A stretch of DNA of 49,129 nucleotides from Saccharothrix sp. ST-888 (GCF_000955975.1 NZ_JYJF01000046.1:1-49129), one strand, 5' to 3'. Positions 34,425 to 43,599 are shown, counted from the first letter of the stretch. Notes: generated by a model from the letters alone, not told the origin. Translations and numbers: made by a program.

Positions 34425-35816
34425 TCAGCCGACCGAGGAGTTGTAGCTGTCGATGGCGGGCTGGAGGTCCTTCGCGGCGTCGCTGAGCGCCTGCTGGGCG
34501 GTCTTGGCGCCGCTGACGGTCTGCTCGATGGCGGTCTCGACGTTCTTGCGGGCCTGGGGCATCACACCGAGCAGGCAGCCGGCGGTGGCGGGGGTGGGCT
34601 TGGTGGCGTGCAGTTCGTCGATGGCGGTCTGGAACTGGGGGTACTTGGCCAGCCACTCCTTGTCCTTGGGGTCGTCCAGGGCCTTGCGGTTGACCGGGAA
34701 GTAGCCGGTGCCGGTGTGCCAGGCGGCCTGCTGGGCAGGCTCGGACAGGAACTTGACGAACTCCCAGGAGGCGCGCTGCTCGGCTGCCGAGTGCCCGGGG
34801 CCGTCGATCCACAGCGAGGCGCCGCCGATCGCGGGACCGCCCTGGCCGGCGTCGGTGAGCCGGGGGTAGGGGGCGGTGGCGACGGTGAACTTGGCGGCCT
34901 CGGTGTAGCCGCGCAGCACGCCGGTGGACTCCAGGTGCATCGCGACCTTCCCGGCCTTGAAGGCGGCCTGGGCGTCCGCCGGTACCCGGCCGGTGTTGGC
35001 CGCGTACCCGCCCTTGACCAGGTCGGCCCACCACTGGACGGCCTGCGCGCCCTGGGCGGAGTCGAAGAGCACCTTGCCGGCCTTCTGGGTCCGGCCGTTG
35101 TCCTGGTCGCAGTAGAGGGTGCCGGACTCGGCGATCAGCTCCTCCACGAACCAGCCGTAGACGGCCGCGCCGAAGCCGTACCGCACGGTCTGGCCGCTCG
35201 CGTCCTTCGTGGTCAGCTTCTTGGCCGCCTCACCGAGTTCGGCCAGGGTCCGAGGGGGCTTGGCCGGATCGAGACCGGCCTCCCGGAACGCGTCGGTGTT
35301 GAGGTAGAGCAGCGGCATCGAGGAGTTGAACGGCATCGAGGCGAGCTTGCCGCCGACCGTGTAGTAGTTGCGGATGTTGGGCTCGATGTCGTCCAGCGCG
35401 TACGAGTCCTTGTCCACGAACGCCTGGGCCGGGACGGTCTGCCTGGAGTCGATCATGAACCGGGTGCCGATGTCGTAGACCTGCACCAGCGAGGGCGTTG
35501 CCTTCTGCTGCACCGACGCCTTGTACTTGGCGATGACGTCGTCGTAGCTGCCCTGGAACAGCGGCTTGACCTCGATCTTCCCCTGGTGCGCCGCGTTGAA
35601 GGCGTTCACCAGCGAGGTCAGCGCGGTCGCGTTCTGGCCGGTCATCGCATGCCAGAAGGTGACGGTGGTGACGCCCTGCGCCTGGTCCAGGGCCTGCGGT
35701 CCGGGCGCGGTACCGTCCGCCGCCGACCCGGAGCCGGAGGAGGAGGAACTGCAGGCGGTGAGGGCGAGGCCGGCCGCGGCCAGGGCGGCGGCCAGTCTGA
35801 GACTCCACTTGCTCAT
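34425..35816 (-). CDS. Sugar ABC importer, substrate-binding lipoprotein (UgpB-like)
   Basis: A 463-residue lipoprotein with lipobox L19-T-A-C22, a Ser/Gly-rich linker and a type-1 extracellular solute-binding domain (F-W-H-A-M near 54, Y-L-N-T-D-A-F near 170, the G-G-A-S-L-W region near 340). The F-W-H-A-M-T and F-N-A-A-H-Q pattern is close to glycerol-3-phosphate/sugar binders (UgpB type). It is followed upstream by two permease genes; no ATPase is in this cluster, which is common in Streptomyces where one MsiK-like ATPase serves many importers. Ligand unknown. Confidence 0.92.
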   Translation of the reverse strand: MSKWSLRLAAALAAAGLALTACSSSSSGSGSAADGTAPGPQALDQAQGVTTVTFWHAMTGQNATALTSLVNAFNAAHQGKIEVKPLFQGSYDDVIAKYKASVQQKATPSLVQVYDIGTRFMIDSRQTVPAQAFVDKDSYALDDIEPNIRNYYTVGGKLASMPFNSSMPLLYLNTDAFREAGLDPAKPPRTLAELGEAAKKLTTKDASGQTVRYGFGAAVYGWFVEELIAESGTLYCDQDNGRTQKAGKVLFDSAQGAQAVQWWADLVKGGYAANTGRVPADAQAAFKAGKVAMHLESTGVLRGYTEAAKFTVATAPYPRLTDAGQGGPAIGGASLWIDGPGHSAAEQRASWEFVKFLSEPAQQAAWHTGTGYFPVNRKALDDPKDKEWLAKYPQFQTAIDELHATKPTPATAGCLLGVMPQARKNVETAIEQTVSGAKTAQQALSDAAKDLQPAIDSYNSSVG

Positions 35817-35856
35817 GGGTGACTCCCTTTCGAACGGACGGGATCCGGGCGGAGGT

Positions 35857-36735
35857 TCAGCGGACGGCGCCGGCGGTCAGCCCGCGGACGATGAAGCGCT
35901 GGCCGAACACCACCAGCGCGAGGGTCGGCAGCAGCGAGAGGACGACCCCGGCGAGGATCAGCCCGGGGTCCGCCCGTTCGGCGTCCCGCAGGCTGGCCAG
36001 CCCGATCTGCAGGGTCTGCATCTGGGCGGTCCGGGTGATGATCAGTGGCCAGAAGTACTGGTTCCAGGCGGAGAGGAAGACGTAGATCGCGATCGCCGCG
36101 AGCGAGGGCTTGTTCAGCGGGACCAGGATCCGCCACAGGAACCGCCAGTGCCCGGCACCGTCGATCCGTGCGGCGTCCCGCAGTTCGGCCGGGAACTGCC
36201 GGAACGACTGCCGCAGCATGAACGTCCCGAAGCCCGAGGCCAGGAACGGCAGGATCAGCCCGAAGTACGTGTTGCCGAGCCCCCACCCCGACAGCGTCAG
36301 GTAGTTGGGGATGATCACGGCCTCCCACGGCACCATCAGCGTCGCCAGGAAGACCGCGAAGACCGCCGCCCGCCACCGCAGCGGCAGGAAGACGAAGGCG
36401 TAGGCGGCCAGGATCGAGGTGAGCAGCTGCGCCAGCGTGATCGCCGTGGCGGTGACGGCCGAGTTGAGGTACTGCCGCCCGAGCGGGATCGCCTGGACGG
36501 CGCCGGTGAAGTTCCGTCCGGTGACCGAGTGCGGCAGCAGGGCCGGCGGGTAGGAGGACAGTTCGGACGGCCCCATGACGGCCCCGGCGAACGCGTAGTA
36601 CACCGGGAAGGCGACGGTGACCACGGCCGCGCCCAGCAGCGCGTACACGGCCAGGCGGCCGAACAACTCCCTGACCCGGAAGGTGCTTTCGCGCACCGTG
36701 CGGGTTTCGGCGAGGGCATACCGGGTGGCGCTCAC
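35857..36735 (-). CDS. Sugar ABC importer permease, UgpE/MalG-type
   Basis: A 292-residue permease with six membrane segments and the EAA-type loop A-A-R-I-D-G-A-G-H-W (about 189-198), which contacts the ATPase. GTG 36735 overlaps the stop of the other permease gene as GTGA. The substrate-binding gene starts 40 bp downstream. Together they import an oligosaccharide or glycerophospho-compound. Confidence 0.93.
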   Translation of the reverse strand: MSATRYALAETRTVRESTFRVRELFGRLAVYALLGAAVVTVAFPVYYAFAGAVMGPSELSSYPPALLPHSVTGRNFTGAVQAIPLGRQYLNSAVTATAITLAQLLTSILAAYAFVFLPLRWRAAVFAVFLATLMVPWEAVIIPNYLTLSGWGLGNTYFGLILPFLASGFGTFMLRQSFRQFPAELRDAARIDGAGHWRFLWRILVPLNKPSLAAIAIYVFLSAWNQYFWPLIITRTAQMQTLQIGLASLRDAERADPGLILAGVVLSLLPTLALVVFGQRFIVRGLTAGAVR

Positions 36736-37658
36736 GCGTAGTGCACCTTCCGCTCCAGGACACCGAACTGGACGCCCGCACAGGCGAGTACGACCATTAG
36801 CAGCACCACCGCCTGGGCGCTCGCGGTGCCGAAGTCGCTCGACCCGTACGCGAAGGCCTTCTCGTAGACCGAGTAGACGAGGGTGCGGGTCGCGCCGTCC
36901 GGGCCGCCCTGGGTGAGGATGTGGATCTGGCCGAAGCTCTGCAGGGCGTTGATGGTGGAGACCACGACCAGGAAGAACAGGTGCGGACCGAGCAGCGGGA
37001 CGGTGATGCTGCGGGCCAGCCGCCAGCCCGCCGCGCCGTCCAACCTGGCCGCCTCGACGGTCTCCTGGGGTATCGAGCCGACCCCGGCGGAGAGCACCAG
37101 CACGTTGTAGCCGAGGTTCATCCACACCGTCGCGGCGCAGACCGACAGCAGCGCGTACCGCTGGTCGGTGAGCCAGCCCACCGGACCGGCGCCGAACTGG
37201 GACAGCAGGCCGTTCAGCACCCCGATGGCGGGGTTGAAGAAGACCGAGAACACCACCGAGGCACTGGCCACCGAGAACGCGAACGGCAGCGCGAACGCGG
37301 ACCGCAGCCAGCGCACACCCCGCACCCGGCTCTCCAGCAGCAGCACCAGGCCGAGCGCGCCGAAAACCCCCGGCCCCACGGTCAGCAGTACGAACAGCAG
37401 CGTGGTGACCAGCGTCTTGTGGAACTCGGCGGAGGCCAGCAGGTCGGTGTAGTGCCGCATCCCGACATACCGGGACGGCGCGCCGAACAGGTCGTTGCCG
37501 TGGGTGCTCAGATACACCGTGCGGCCCAGCGGATAGCCGATGAACAGCGCGAAGACCGCCAGCGACGGCAGCAGGAAGGCCCAGGCGAGCGTGCGTTCAC
37601 CCCAGTCGCGCCTGCCGCGCCCGCCTTTCGGCAACGGTCCGGGCGTAGGTCCGGGCAT
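36732..37658 (-). CDS. Sugar ABC importer permease, UgpA/MalF-type
   Basis: A 308-residue permease with six membrane segments and the EAA-type loop A-A-R-L-D-G-A-A-G-W. ATG 37658 has GGAGAGG about 10 nt upstream, which I prefer; a 23-codon upstream extension to 37727 has no ribosome binding site as good. First gene of the three-gene operon. The ATPase must be supplied from elsewhere. Confidence 0.93.
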   Translation of the reverse strand: MPGPTPGPLPKGGRGRRDWGERTLAWAFLLPSLAVFALFIGYPLGRTVYLSTHGNDLFGAPSRYVGMRHYTDLLASAEFHKTLVTTLLFVLLTVGPGVFGALGLVLLLESRVRGVRWLRSAFALPFAFSVASASVVFSVFFNPAIGVLNGLLSQFGAGPVGWLTDQRYALLSVCAATVWMNLGYNVLVLSAGVGSIPQETVEAARLDGAAGWRLARSITVPLLGPHLFFLVVVSTINALQSFGQIHILTQGGPDGATRTLVYSVYEKAFAYGSSDFGTASAQAVVLLMVVLACAGVQFGVLERKVHYA

Positions 37659-38017
37659 AGGGCGTCCACCTCTCCTTGCAGTGCGCTCGGCCGAAACCGT
37701 GTCGCGCTCGAACGGCGCGGCGGCCACTGCGGGATGGCCGCCGGGTGGCGTCCGATTTACGTGTTCGCATCAGACCCAGCCGACCCCGATCCCTACCCAG
37801 CGAAACGCACCCCACCACTCCACTTCCGCCGCACGCCCCCGGGAGTTCGGGCGCGTTCGCCGGCGACGAAAGGGGGCGAGCCGCAGGAGTGCGCCCGGAA
37901 TGGGCGCCGGGACGAAGACGCTCACGGGGCGGGACGGGTCTCCTCGGCCGTACGGTCGCGGTCGAGGCGCCGGCCCGGGGGACACCTCCGGCCGTCCGGC
38001 CCGGCGGCTGCGCCCGA
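37659..38017. promoter_or_regulatory. Intergenic region upstream of the sugar importer operon
   Basis: A 359-bp gap. It should hold the promoter of the importer operon on the minus strand, AT-richer near 37740-37810. I find no clear LacI-type operator or sigma-70 pair, and no gene with convincing codon use. Confidence 0.35.
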
Positions 38018-38419
38018 TCAGCCGCGCGGGCGGCCGAGGGGCGGAGGGCTGAGCGAGTGACCCCGGCCTGCGCGGGCGGGCCGGGCCCGCGCAGGCGATC
38101 GGTCGGGCAGCTCCTCCACATCCGCGGCGGTGCCGTTCAGCGCCCTCTGGCCGGCCTCCGTGACGCCCCGGCCCGCGCCGTCGAGCATCTGGAGCACCCT
38201 GACCCGGTTGTCCTCGGCGACCACGGTCTGCTGCCCGGTACCGAGGAAGGCCGCGACGTCCGCGTCCGAGCCCGCCAGTGCCTTCGCCGCGGCCGCCCTG
38301 GTCGCCCGGCCGCCGTCGTTCCACAGGGCGAACGCCCTGGCGCGATCGGTGGTGGACACTCCGACGGCCCGCGTCCCGCCGTTGACGGGCGCCGCCACCG
38401 CCACCGAGGTGCTTGCCAT
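38018..38419 (-). CDS. ALF-repeat protein, likely secreted, gene possibly damaged
   Basis: A 133-residue frame from ATG 38419. The core (about residues 24-103) matches actinobacterial ALF repeats: D-R-A-R-A-F-A-L-W, G-S-D-A-D-V-A-A-F-L and A-L-N-G-T-A-A-D-V-E-E-L. The start is odd: in frame upstream of this ATG a clear signal-peptide core (T-V-A-G-A-T-L-L-A-V-L-A) leads into A-V-A-A-P, but no ATG, GTG or TTG precedes it before a stop; only ATC 38539 after a G-run or a CTG further up could start it. A terminator-like hairpin lies within the 3' end. The gene may be frameshifted or use a rare start. It encodes a small secreted protein of unknown role. Confidence 0.6.
   Translation of the reverse strand: MASTSVAVAAPVNGGTRAVGVSTTDRARAFALWNDGGRATRAAAAKALAGSDADVAAFLGTGQQTVVAEDNRVRVLQMLDGAGRGVTEAGQRALNGTAADVEELPDRSPARARPARAGRGHSLSPPPLGRPRG
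38067..38095 (-). terminator. Terminator-like hairpin inside the 3' end of the ALF-repeat frame
   Basis: Perfect 11-nt arms (38067-38077 and 38085-38095) around a 7-nt loop. It is 49 nt before the stop codon at 38018, so it either overlaps the real end of the gene or shows that the reading frame has run past its original stop. Confidence 0.55.
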
Positions 38420-38756
38420 CTCGGCGAGGACGGCGAGGAGCGTGGCCCCTGCGACAGTTGAACGCGCCTGTGCCGAACGCGCCTGCGTCGAGCCGGCCGG
38501 CGCCCCCGTGCGGCCCGACGTTCCCTGCTTGGTCGTGATCCCCCCGGATTCCGTCTTCCGTGTGCTGCAACTCGTCTGTGGTCGCAGTCTGTATGCCTAC
38601 AGGACGATATGACGACGGAACATGCGGAATCCAGGCCGTACCAGGCGTGATGAAAGTCAAGGAAGCATCAATGTTCGGCCAACTCCGGTCAATCGGCGTC
38701 GATCCGGAGTCTCCGCGTCACCCTGCGCCGTCGGACCCCTGCGGGAGGATGGCGGT
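38420..38756. other. Intergenic region between ALF-repeat and hypothetical genes
   Basis: A 337-bp gap between divergent genes. The first 120 bp (38420-38539) code on the minus strand for the signal-peptide-like stretch described for the ALF gene. Around 38560-38680 it is AT-richer and probably carries both promoters. GGGAGGATGGCGG at 38742-38754 is the ribosome binding region of the plus-strand gene. Confidence 0.5.
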
Positions 38757-39836
38757 ATGACGATCACTCCGCAGTTGGTGGCGAAGTACCCGCTCCCGAG
38801 CCGGGAGCACGCGTCGACGTCCGTCGACCTCTCCGGACCGCTGCCCCGCCTGTGGGTCAGGACCGCCGAGTCGCTGCGCCTCCACGAGCTGGGCGAACGG
38901 GCGGTACTGGGCGCCGAGTTCCCGCTCCCGCCAGCCGCCCGGAGCGTGCGGGAGTGGGTGGCGCCCGATCTGTCGTGCGCGGTCTTCGCGGTCGACGGAG
39001 TGTATGTCGCGGTCGGCCGGGACGGCACACGGCTGTGGGAGCAGCCGTACGGGGGCTGGGCGGTGGAGCAGTGGGGCTATGTCGACTTCTCGACTCTCGG
39101 CGCCCGCCCGGGAGACTCCGGCGGGGAGCTGCGGATCTGGCTGCGGCTCCCCTCGGGACTGCCCGACAGCACCCTGATCCTCACCCTGGACGCCGAAGGG
39201 ACGGTCCTGGCGCGGAACATGATCCCCTGCGGCGGCTACGAACGGTTCGTCAGCCTGCACTGGAGAGCGGACGGCGAGCCCGTCGGCGTGCGGGTCTCGG
39301 GCGGCCTCCACGGCCCCACGGATCACCACGCCCGGTGGGAGTCCGGCCGCATCGTCCTGGGCCGGCCGATGACCGGTCCGGGCGAACGGCTCCAGCGCGA
39401 ACGCGATCTCCTGGACACCGACCCGCAGTCCGCCCTGTGCATGACCCGGGACCGCCGCGGACGGGACGTCAGCTGGCACCGCCTCCCGTCGTACGAGCGC
39501 ACCGCCGTGCTGAGCCTGGCCGACTTCCCGGCGCCCGGTACCGGCGACTGCTCGGTCCACGACGCCCCGTGGATATCCGGGTGGGGCGGGTTCGTGGACG
39601 CCGGGACGGCGATGGTGACCCTGCACAACTCCTTTGACGAGGCCCGGGTGCTGAGGTTCGGCGAGGACGTCTGGGAGGAGCACAGCCACTGGCTCGCCGA
39701 CCCGGTCACCGGCACCCTGCACGGCCGGATCGAGTACCCGATGCGGGACGTCGACAGCGTGACACCGCTCGGGGACGGCACCTGGATGACCACCGAGTGG
39801 GACGCCCTCCACCGCTGGCGTGCCCCGCGGTCATGA
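38757..39836 (+). CDS. Hypothetical protein, possibly beta-propeller
   Basis: A 359-residue soluble protein with many W, G and D residues in strand-turn patterns (L-W-V-R-T-A, G-V-Y-V-A-V-G-R-D-G-T-R-L-W, L-H-W-R-A-D-G-E-P), suggesting a WD40/kelch-like propeller. No signal peptide or membrane helix. ATG 38757 has GGGAGG upstream. I do not recognise a named family, and the neighbours give no pathway. Confidence 0.8.
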   Translation: MTITPQLVAKYPLPSREHASTSVDLSGPLPRLWVRTAESLRLHELGERAVLGAEFPLPPAARSVREWVAPDLSCAVFAVDGVYVAVGRDGTRLWEQPYGGWAVEQWGYVDFSTLGARPGDSGGELRIWLRLPSGLPDSTLILTLDAEGTVLARNMIPCGGYERFVSLHWRADGEPVGVRVSGGLHGPTDHHARWESGRIVLGRPMTGPGERLQRERDLLDTDPQSALCMTRDRRGRDVSWHRLPSYERTAVLSLADFPAPGTGDCSVHDAPWISGWGGFVDAGTAMVTLHNSFDEARVLRFGEDVWEEHSHWLADPVTGTLHGRIEYPMRDVDSVTPLGDGTWMTTEWDALHRWRAPRS

Positions 39837-39873
39837 CGCACCGGCCGGGCGGGCTCCGGAGAACCGGCCCGGT

Positions 39874-39897
39874 GTGGAATCGCCCTGGCGTGGAATC
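39874..39897 (+). repeat. Direct repeat GTGGAATC x2 upstream of the kinase gene
   Basis: Two exact GTGGAATC copies, 16 bp start to start, lie 125-148 bp before the histidine kinase start. Such paired sites could bind a response regulator dimer, but two copies can also be chance. Confidence 0.25.
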
Positions 39898-40021
39898 ACC
39901 CGCTCCATGCCCTTCCGCCCGGTACGCCCGGTGCCTCGGGGCCAGGTCATCCCGGGGATGTAGCAGGCTGGACCCGGGGGAGGATGCGGAAGGCGGGCCG
40001 CGCCTGCCAGAGTGTCCCCTC

Positions 40022-40894
40022 GTGTGGATATCCGGGACGGGCTGGTTGGTCGTCATTTCGGCGGCGGCATGGCCGGTCGCCGGGTGGCTGGGTGCGGCGT
40101 TGCTGCGGGCCAGGCGCCTGCACCGCAAGGCACTGGAGGAGCGCGGCTGGCTGCTCGAACGGGAGCGCGAGAGCGCGGCCCGGAGCGCCGTCGACGCCGA
40201 GCGGGCCAGGATCGCCCAGGAGCTGCACGACATCGTCAGCCACAACGTGAGTGTGATGGTGATCCAGACCGGTGCCGCCCGCGAGGTCCTGGACACGATG
40301 CCCGACGAGGCCGCCGCCGCGTTGCAGGCCGTCGAGGGCGCCGGACGGGACGCGATGACCGAGCTCCGGCACCTGCTCGGCCTGCTCGCACCGGCGCAGG
40401 ACGGCGTGGACGAGGCCGACCTGTCTCCGCAGCCGGGCCTGGACCGGCTGAGCGCGCTGGTCGACCGGATCGCGTTCGCCGGCCTGCCGGTGGAGGTGCG
40501 GATCTCCGGGGAGCCCCGGCCGCTCCCGCCCGGTATCGATCTGACCGCGTACCGGATCGTCCAGGAGGCACTGACCAATGCGCTCAAGCACGGTGACGGA
40601 GTGAAGGCCGAGGTGACGGTGCGGTACGCGGACCACTACCTGCGGGTCGAGGTGCTGAACAGCGGGCCGAGCGTGCTGTCCGGTGACCGGCCGGACGGCA
40701 GGCCCGGTGACCGGCCCGCGCCCGGGAAGCAGACCCGGCCGTTCCGGCCGTCCTCGGAGCGGAGCGACGGCGCCGGGCGCGGACTGCTCGGGCTCAGGGA
40801 GCGGGTCGCCGTCTACGGCGGCGATCTGGACGCCCGGCGGAGACTCGGCGGTGGGTACCGGGTCCGGGCACGCATACCCTTGGACCGGCCATGA
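40022..40894 (+). CDS. Sensor histidine kinase, NarL-type (HisKA_3)
   Basis: A 290-residue kinase. One N-terminal membrane segment (about 5-28), a coiled region, then HisKA_3 with phospho-accepting H69 in Q-E-L-H-D-I-V-S-H, and an ATPase domain with the N-box E-A-L-T-N-A-L-K-H (about 183-191) and G-box G-R-G-L-L-G-L-R-E-R. There is no separate sensor domain, so it is of the intramembrane-sensing type. GTG 40022 is the best in-frame start, although the ribosome binding site is weak. The stop overlaps the response regulator start (ATGA). Likely controls the ABC genes next door. Confidence 0.9.
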   Translation: MWISGTGWLVVISAAAWPVAGWLGAALLRARRLHRKALEERGWLLERERESAARSAVDAERARIAQELHDIVSHNVSVMVIQTGAAREVLDTMPDEAAAALQAVEGAGRDAMTELRHLLGLLAPAQDGVDEADLSPQPGLDRLSALVDRIAFAGLPVEVRISGEPRPLPPGIDLTAYRIVQEALTNALKHGDGVKAEVTVRYADHYLRVEVLNSGPSVLSGDRPDGRPGDRPAPGKQTRPFRPSSERSDGAGRGLLGLRERVAVYGGDLDARRRLGGGYRVRARIPLDRP

Positions 40895-41718
40895 CGATTC
40901 CAGAACCGACCGCGACCGATGCGCGGCTGCCCGGGACCACCGCCGACCGTCAGCGCGCAGCGCTCGCATGGTCCGGTGCCGAGGGCGCCCCGGCCGACAC
41001 CGAGCCCGCACCCCGTGTCCTCATCGCCGACGACCAGACCCTGGTCCGCACCGGCTTCCGCATGATCCTCACCGCACGCGGCATCGACGTGGTCGGCGAA
41101 GTCTCCGACGGAGCCGAGGCGGTGGCGGCGGCGCGGCTGCTCCGGCCGGACGTCATCCTGATGGACATCCGCATGCCCAACATGGACGGCCTGGAGGCCG
41201 CCCGGCAGGTCCTGGAGGAGAACCCGGACTGCCGGGTGATCATGCTGACCACCTTCGACCTCGACCGCTACGTCTACGCAGCCCTGGCCGTCGGGGCGAG
41301 CGGCTTCCTGCTGAAGGACGTCACCGCCGCGCACCTCGCCGCCGCCGTCCGCCTGGTCAACACCGGGGACGCCCTGCTGGCTCCGTCGATCACCCGGCGG
41401 CTGGTCGAGCGTTTCGCCACCGAGAAGCCCGGACCCGACGGCGGCGGAAACGGCCGCACCGGGGAGCAGCGGCCCGCCCGGGCCCCGGCCGTCCACCGCG
41501 ACCTCACCGTACTGACGCCCCGGGAGCTCGAAGTCCTGACCCTCATGGGACGCGGCCGCTCCAACACCGAACTGGCCCGCGAACTGACCCTCAGCGAGGC
41601 CACCGTGAAGACCCATGTGGCCCGGATATTCGCCAAGCTCACCCTCCGTGACCGGGCCCAGGCGGTCGTCCTCGCCTACGAGACGGGACTCGTCTCGCCG
41701 GGCGACTCCGAGGCGTAG
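40891..41718 (+). CDS. NarL/FixJ-family response regulator
   Basis: A 275-residue regulator. A 40-residue extension precedes the receiver domain (V-L-I-A-D-D-Q, phospho-acceptor D92 in M-D-I-R-M-P-N-M-D-G, K at about 142 in L-L-K-D). The C-terminal LuxR-type HTH (about 208-265; L-T-P-R-E-L-E-V-L ... T-V-K-T-H-V-A-R-I) binds DNA. ATG 40891 overlaps the kinase stop by 4 bp. The N-terminal extension is unusual; an internal start nearer the receiver domain is possible. Confidence 0.93.
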   Translation: MTIPEPTATDARLPGTTADRQRAALAWSGAEGAPADTEPAPRVLIADDQTLVRTGFRMILTARGIDVVGEVSDGAEAVAAARLLRPDVILMDIRMPNMDGLEAARQVLEENPDCRVIMLTTFDLDRYVYAALAVGASGFLLKDVTAAHLAAAVRLVNTGDALLAPSITRRLVERFATEKPGPDGGGNGRTGEQRPARAPAVHRDLTVLTPRELEVLTLMGRGRSNTELARELTLSEATVKTHVARIFAKLTLRDRAQAVVLAYETGLVSPGDSEA

Positions 41719-41725
41719 CGCTGCG

Positions 41726-41744
41726 CCCCGGCCCGGGGCCGGGG
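41726..41744 (+). terminator. GC-rich hairpin after the response regulator gene
   Basis: CCCCGGCCC and GGGCCGGGG arms (9 bp) separated by one G, 7 nt after the stop. Likely a terminator or partial terminator between the regulator genes and the ABC genes. Confidence 0.5.
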
Positions 41745-41759
41745 GCTGCCCGGTCCGGG

Positions 41760-41829
41760 CCGACGGAATTGTCGTTCTCTTTACCCACTTGATCAACTGA
41801 CTCCCAATCAGGAGTGTTAGGTTGAAAAC
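41760..41829 (+). promoter_or_regulatory. AT-rich upstream region of the ABC transporter operon
   Basis: Clearly AT-richer than its surroundings. It holds the 8-bp palindrome TTGATCAA (41789-41796) and TTAGGT ending 7-8 nt before the GTG 41830 start, a spacing seen in leaderless transcripts. Likely promoter, possibly controlled by the upstream two-component system. Confidence 0.45.
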
Positions 41830-42756
41830 GTGTTCGAACTGGTCGTGGAAGGCGTCTGCGCGGGGTACCGGGGGAAGGCGGTCGTCCGGGACATCAGCCT
41901 GGAGTTCGGCGCGGGAGTCCACATCCTGCTCGGGCCGAACGGCTCGGGAAAGACGACGACCTTCCGGGTGCTGGCAGGGATCCTGAGCCCGATGCAGGGG
42001 CGGGTCCTGGTCGACGGCAGGAACGTGCACTCCGAGGTCGACGTCAAATCGGCGATCGGCCTGGCCACCCACCGGTCGGCGCTCGCGCCCAGGCTGAGCG
42101 TGGTCGACAACCTGCGCTACTGGGCGCGCATCCTGGGCCTGCCGCCGGGCCCGACGGAGCAGCGGATCGCCGAAGTGCTGGCGCTGCTCCGGCTGGAGAA
42201 GCTCGCCGACCAGCGGATCGGCAGCCTCAGCCGGGGCCAGGACCAACGGGTCGGCCTGGCCAAGGCGTTCCTCGGCCGCCCCCCGATCCTGCTCCTGGAC
42301 GAGCCGATGGCCGGCCTCGACCCGACCGCGGCCGAGCAACTCGGCGACCACCTGCGAGCATTGGCCGACGACGGGCACACCGTCGTGGCCTCCACCCACG
42401 CCCTGGTCGAGGCACACCGGCTGGCCGACGACGTGACCGTCCTGCACGACGGCCGGATCGTCGGCCGCGGCGAACCGGCCGCGCTGCGCACCGCCCTGCT
42501 CGGCAGCGCCTACCGCCTGCAGATCCGCGGCTCGGACGATCTGCCGGCTGCCCTGGAACGGCTCGGCCACCGCTGCGAGCAGCAGCGGCAGGGCACGGTC
42601 GTGGTCGAGGTGGCCGACGAACAGGCCGCCCAGGCACTGGTGACACAGCTGGTGGGCGCGGGCGTCGGCGTGCACGAGGTGGTGCCCGTGCGGAATCCGC
42701 TGGAGGACGTCTACCGGCAGCTTCAGACGGAAGGTGCGAACGATGGCGCGGCGTAG
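41830..42756 (+). CDS. ABC transporter ATP-binding protein
   Basis: A 308-residue ATPase. Walker A G-P-N-G-S-G-K-T (36-43), signature S-R-G-Q-D (about 134-138; a change from the usual S-G-G-Q), Walker B I-L-L-L-D-E-P (about 155-161), and the H-switch near T-H-A. The C-terminal 80 residues are an extra domain like those of multidrug/bacitracin-type exporters. GTG 41830. The permease gene starts inside its 3' end. Likely exports an antibiotic or peptide. Confidence 0.93.
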   Translation: MFELVVEGVCAGYRGKAVVRDISLEFGAGVHILLGPNGSGKTTTFRVLAGILSPMQGRVLVDGRNVHSEVDVKSAIGLATHRSALAPRLSVVDNLRYWARILGLPPGPTEQRIAEVLALLRLEKLADQRIGSLSRGQDQRVGLAKAFLGRPPILLLDEPMAGLDPTAAEQLGDHLRALADDGHTVVASTHALVEAHRLADDVTVLHDGRIVGRGEPAALRTALLGSAYRLQIRGSDDLPAALERLGHRCEQQRQGTVVVEVADEQAAQALVTQLVGAGVGVHEVVPVRNPLEDVYRQLQTEGANDGAA

Positions 42757-43576
42757 TCTGCTGCCGGACCCGGCCCGCTCGCGCGTCCTGGCCGGTGCGC
42801 TGCTCTGGCGGATGCGCCGGGAGCGGCTGCGCAATCTGGCCACCGTCTTCCTCCCCTTCGTCCTGACTATCGCCTCCACCGTCGTCCTGCCGCTGGTCTC
42901 CGACGACCGGGGGGTCAACGGCGCGGCCGACAGCGCCCGGCTGGGCCTGCGGTACGGCGCCACCGGCGACACGATCGCCGCGGGGCTGCTGCTGGTCCTG
43001 GTTCCCGGCGTCCTCGCCATGCACGGCACGATCGGCGCGGGCCTTGCCGTCCGGAACGTGATCGGCGCCGAGGCCGGGGTCGGCGCGCTCGAGGCGATGC
43101 TCGCCGCGCCCTACAACCCCGCCGACATCGCGGGTGGACTGCTCGGCTACGTCCTCGTCGTCACCACCGGCCAGTGGATGGTGATGAGCGCGATCGGCGC
43201 GGCGGCCATGGCCATCGCCACCCGGCTCCACCACGACAGCCTCGCGCCGACCGGCGGCTACCTGGCGCTGGCCCTCGGGCTGCCGCTGCTGGCGTCCTGG
43301 GCGGGCGCCGCCCTCGCCCTGCTGCTCAACCTGCTCTTCCCGAGGCTGGCCCAGCCGGGCCAGGGCGGCCTGGCCGGCAACGGCGGCGGACTGGTGACCG
43401 TCGTCGCCCTGCTGCCCGGGTTCGGCGTCCTGCTGGCCCTGGCGCTCGGCCTGACCGAACTCGGGCCGGTCAGGCTGCTGTTGATCGCGGGCGGTGCCAC
43501 CGTCCTGATCACCGTGGGCAGTCTGGCGGGAATCGCCCGGGGATTCCGGCCGGAATCGGTACTCGGCTCGTCCTGA
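42743..43576 (+). CDS. ABC-2-type transporter permease
   Basis: A 277-residue membrane protein with about six hydrophobic segments: one at about 33-53, then a larger set after residue 80 with G-V-G-A-L-E-A-M-L-A-A-P-Y in the coupling region, typical of ABC-2 permeases. ATG 42743 overlaps the end of the ATPase gene by 14 bp and has GGAAGGTG upstream. Partner of the ATPase. Confidence 0.9.
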   Translation: MARRSLLPDPARSRVLAGALLWRMRRERLRNLATVFLPFVLTIASTVVLPLVSDDRGVNGAADSARLGLRYGATGDTIAAGLLLVLVPGVLAMHGTIGAGLAVRNVIGAEAGVGALEAMLAAPYNPADIAGGLLGYVLVVTTGQWMVMSAIGAAAMAIATRLHHDSLAPTGGYLALALGLPLLASWAGAALALLLNLLFPRLAQPGQGGLAGNGGGLVTVVALLPGFGVLLALALGLTELGPVRLLLIAGGATVLITVGSLAGIARGFRPESVLGSS

Positions 43577-43599
43577 TGAGGAATTCCAAGGATTCGACA

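Noticed and set aside
36732..37727. Longer start (37727) for the UgpA-type permease
   Set aside because: ATG 37658 has a better ribosome binding site and gives the usual family length; the extension has no membrane helix or motif.
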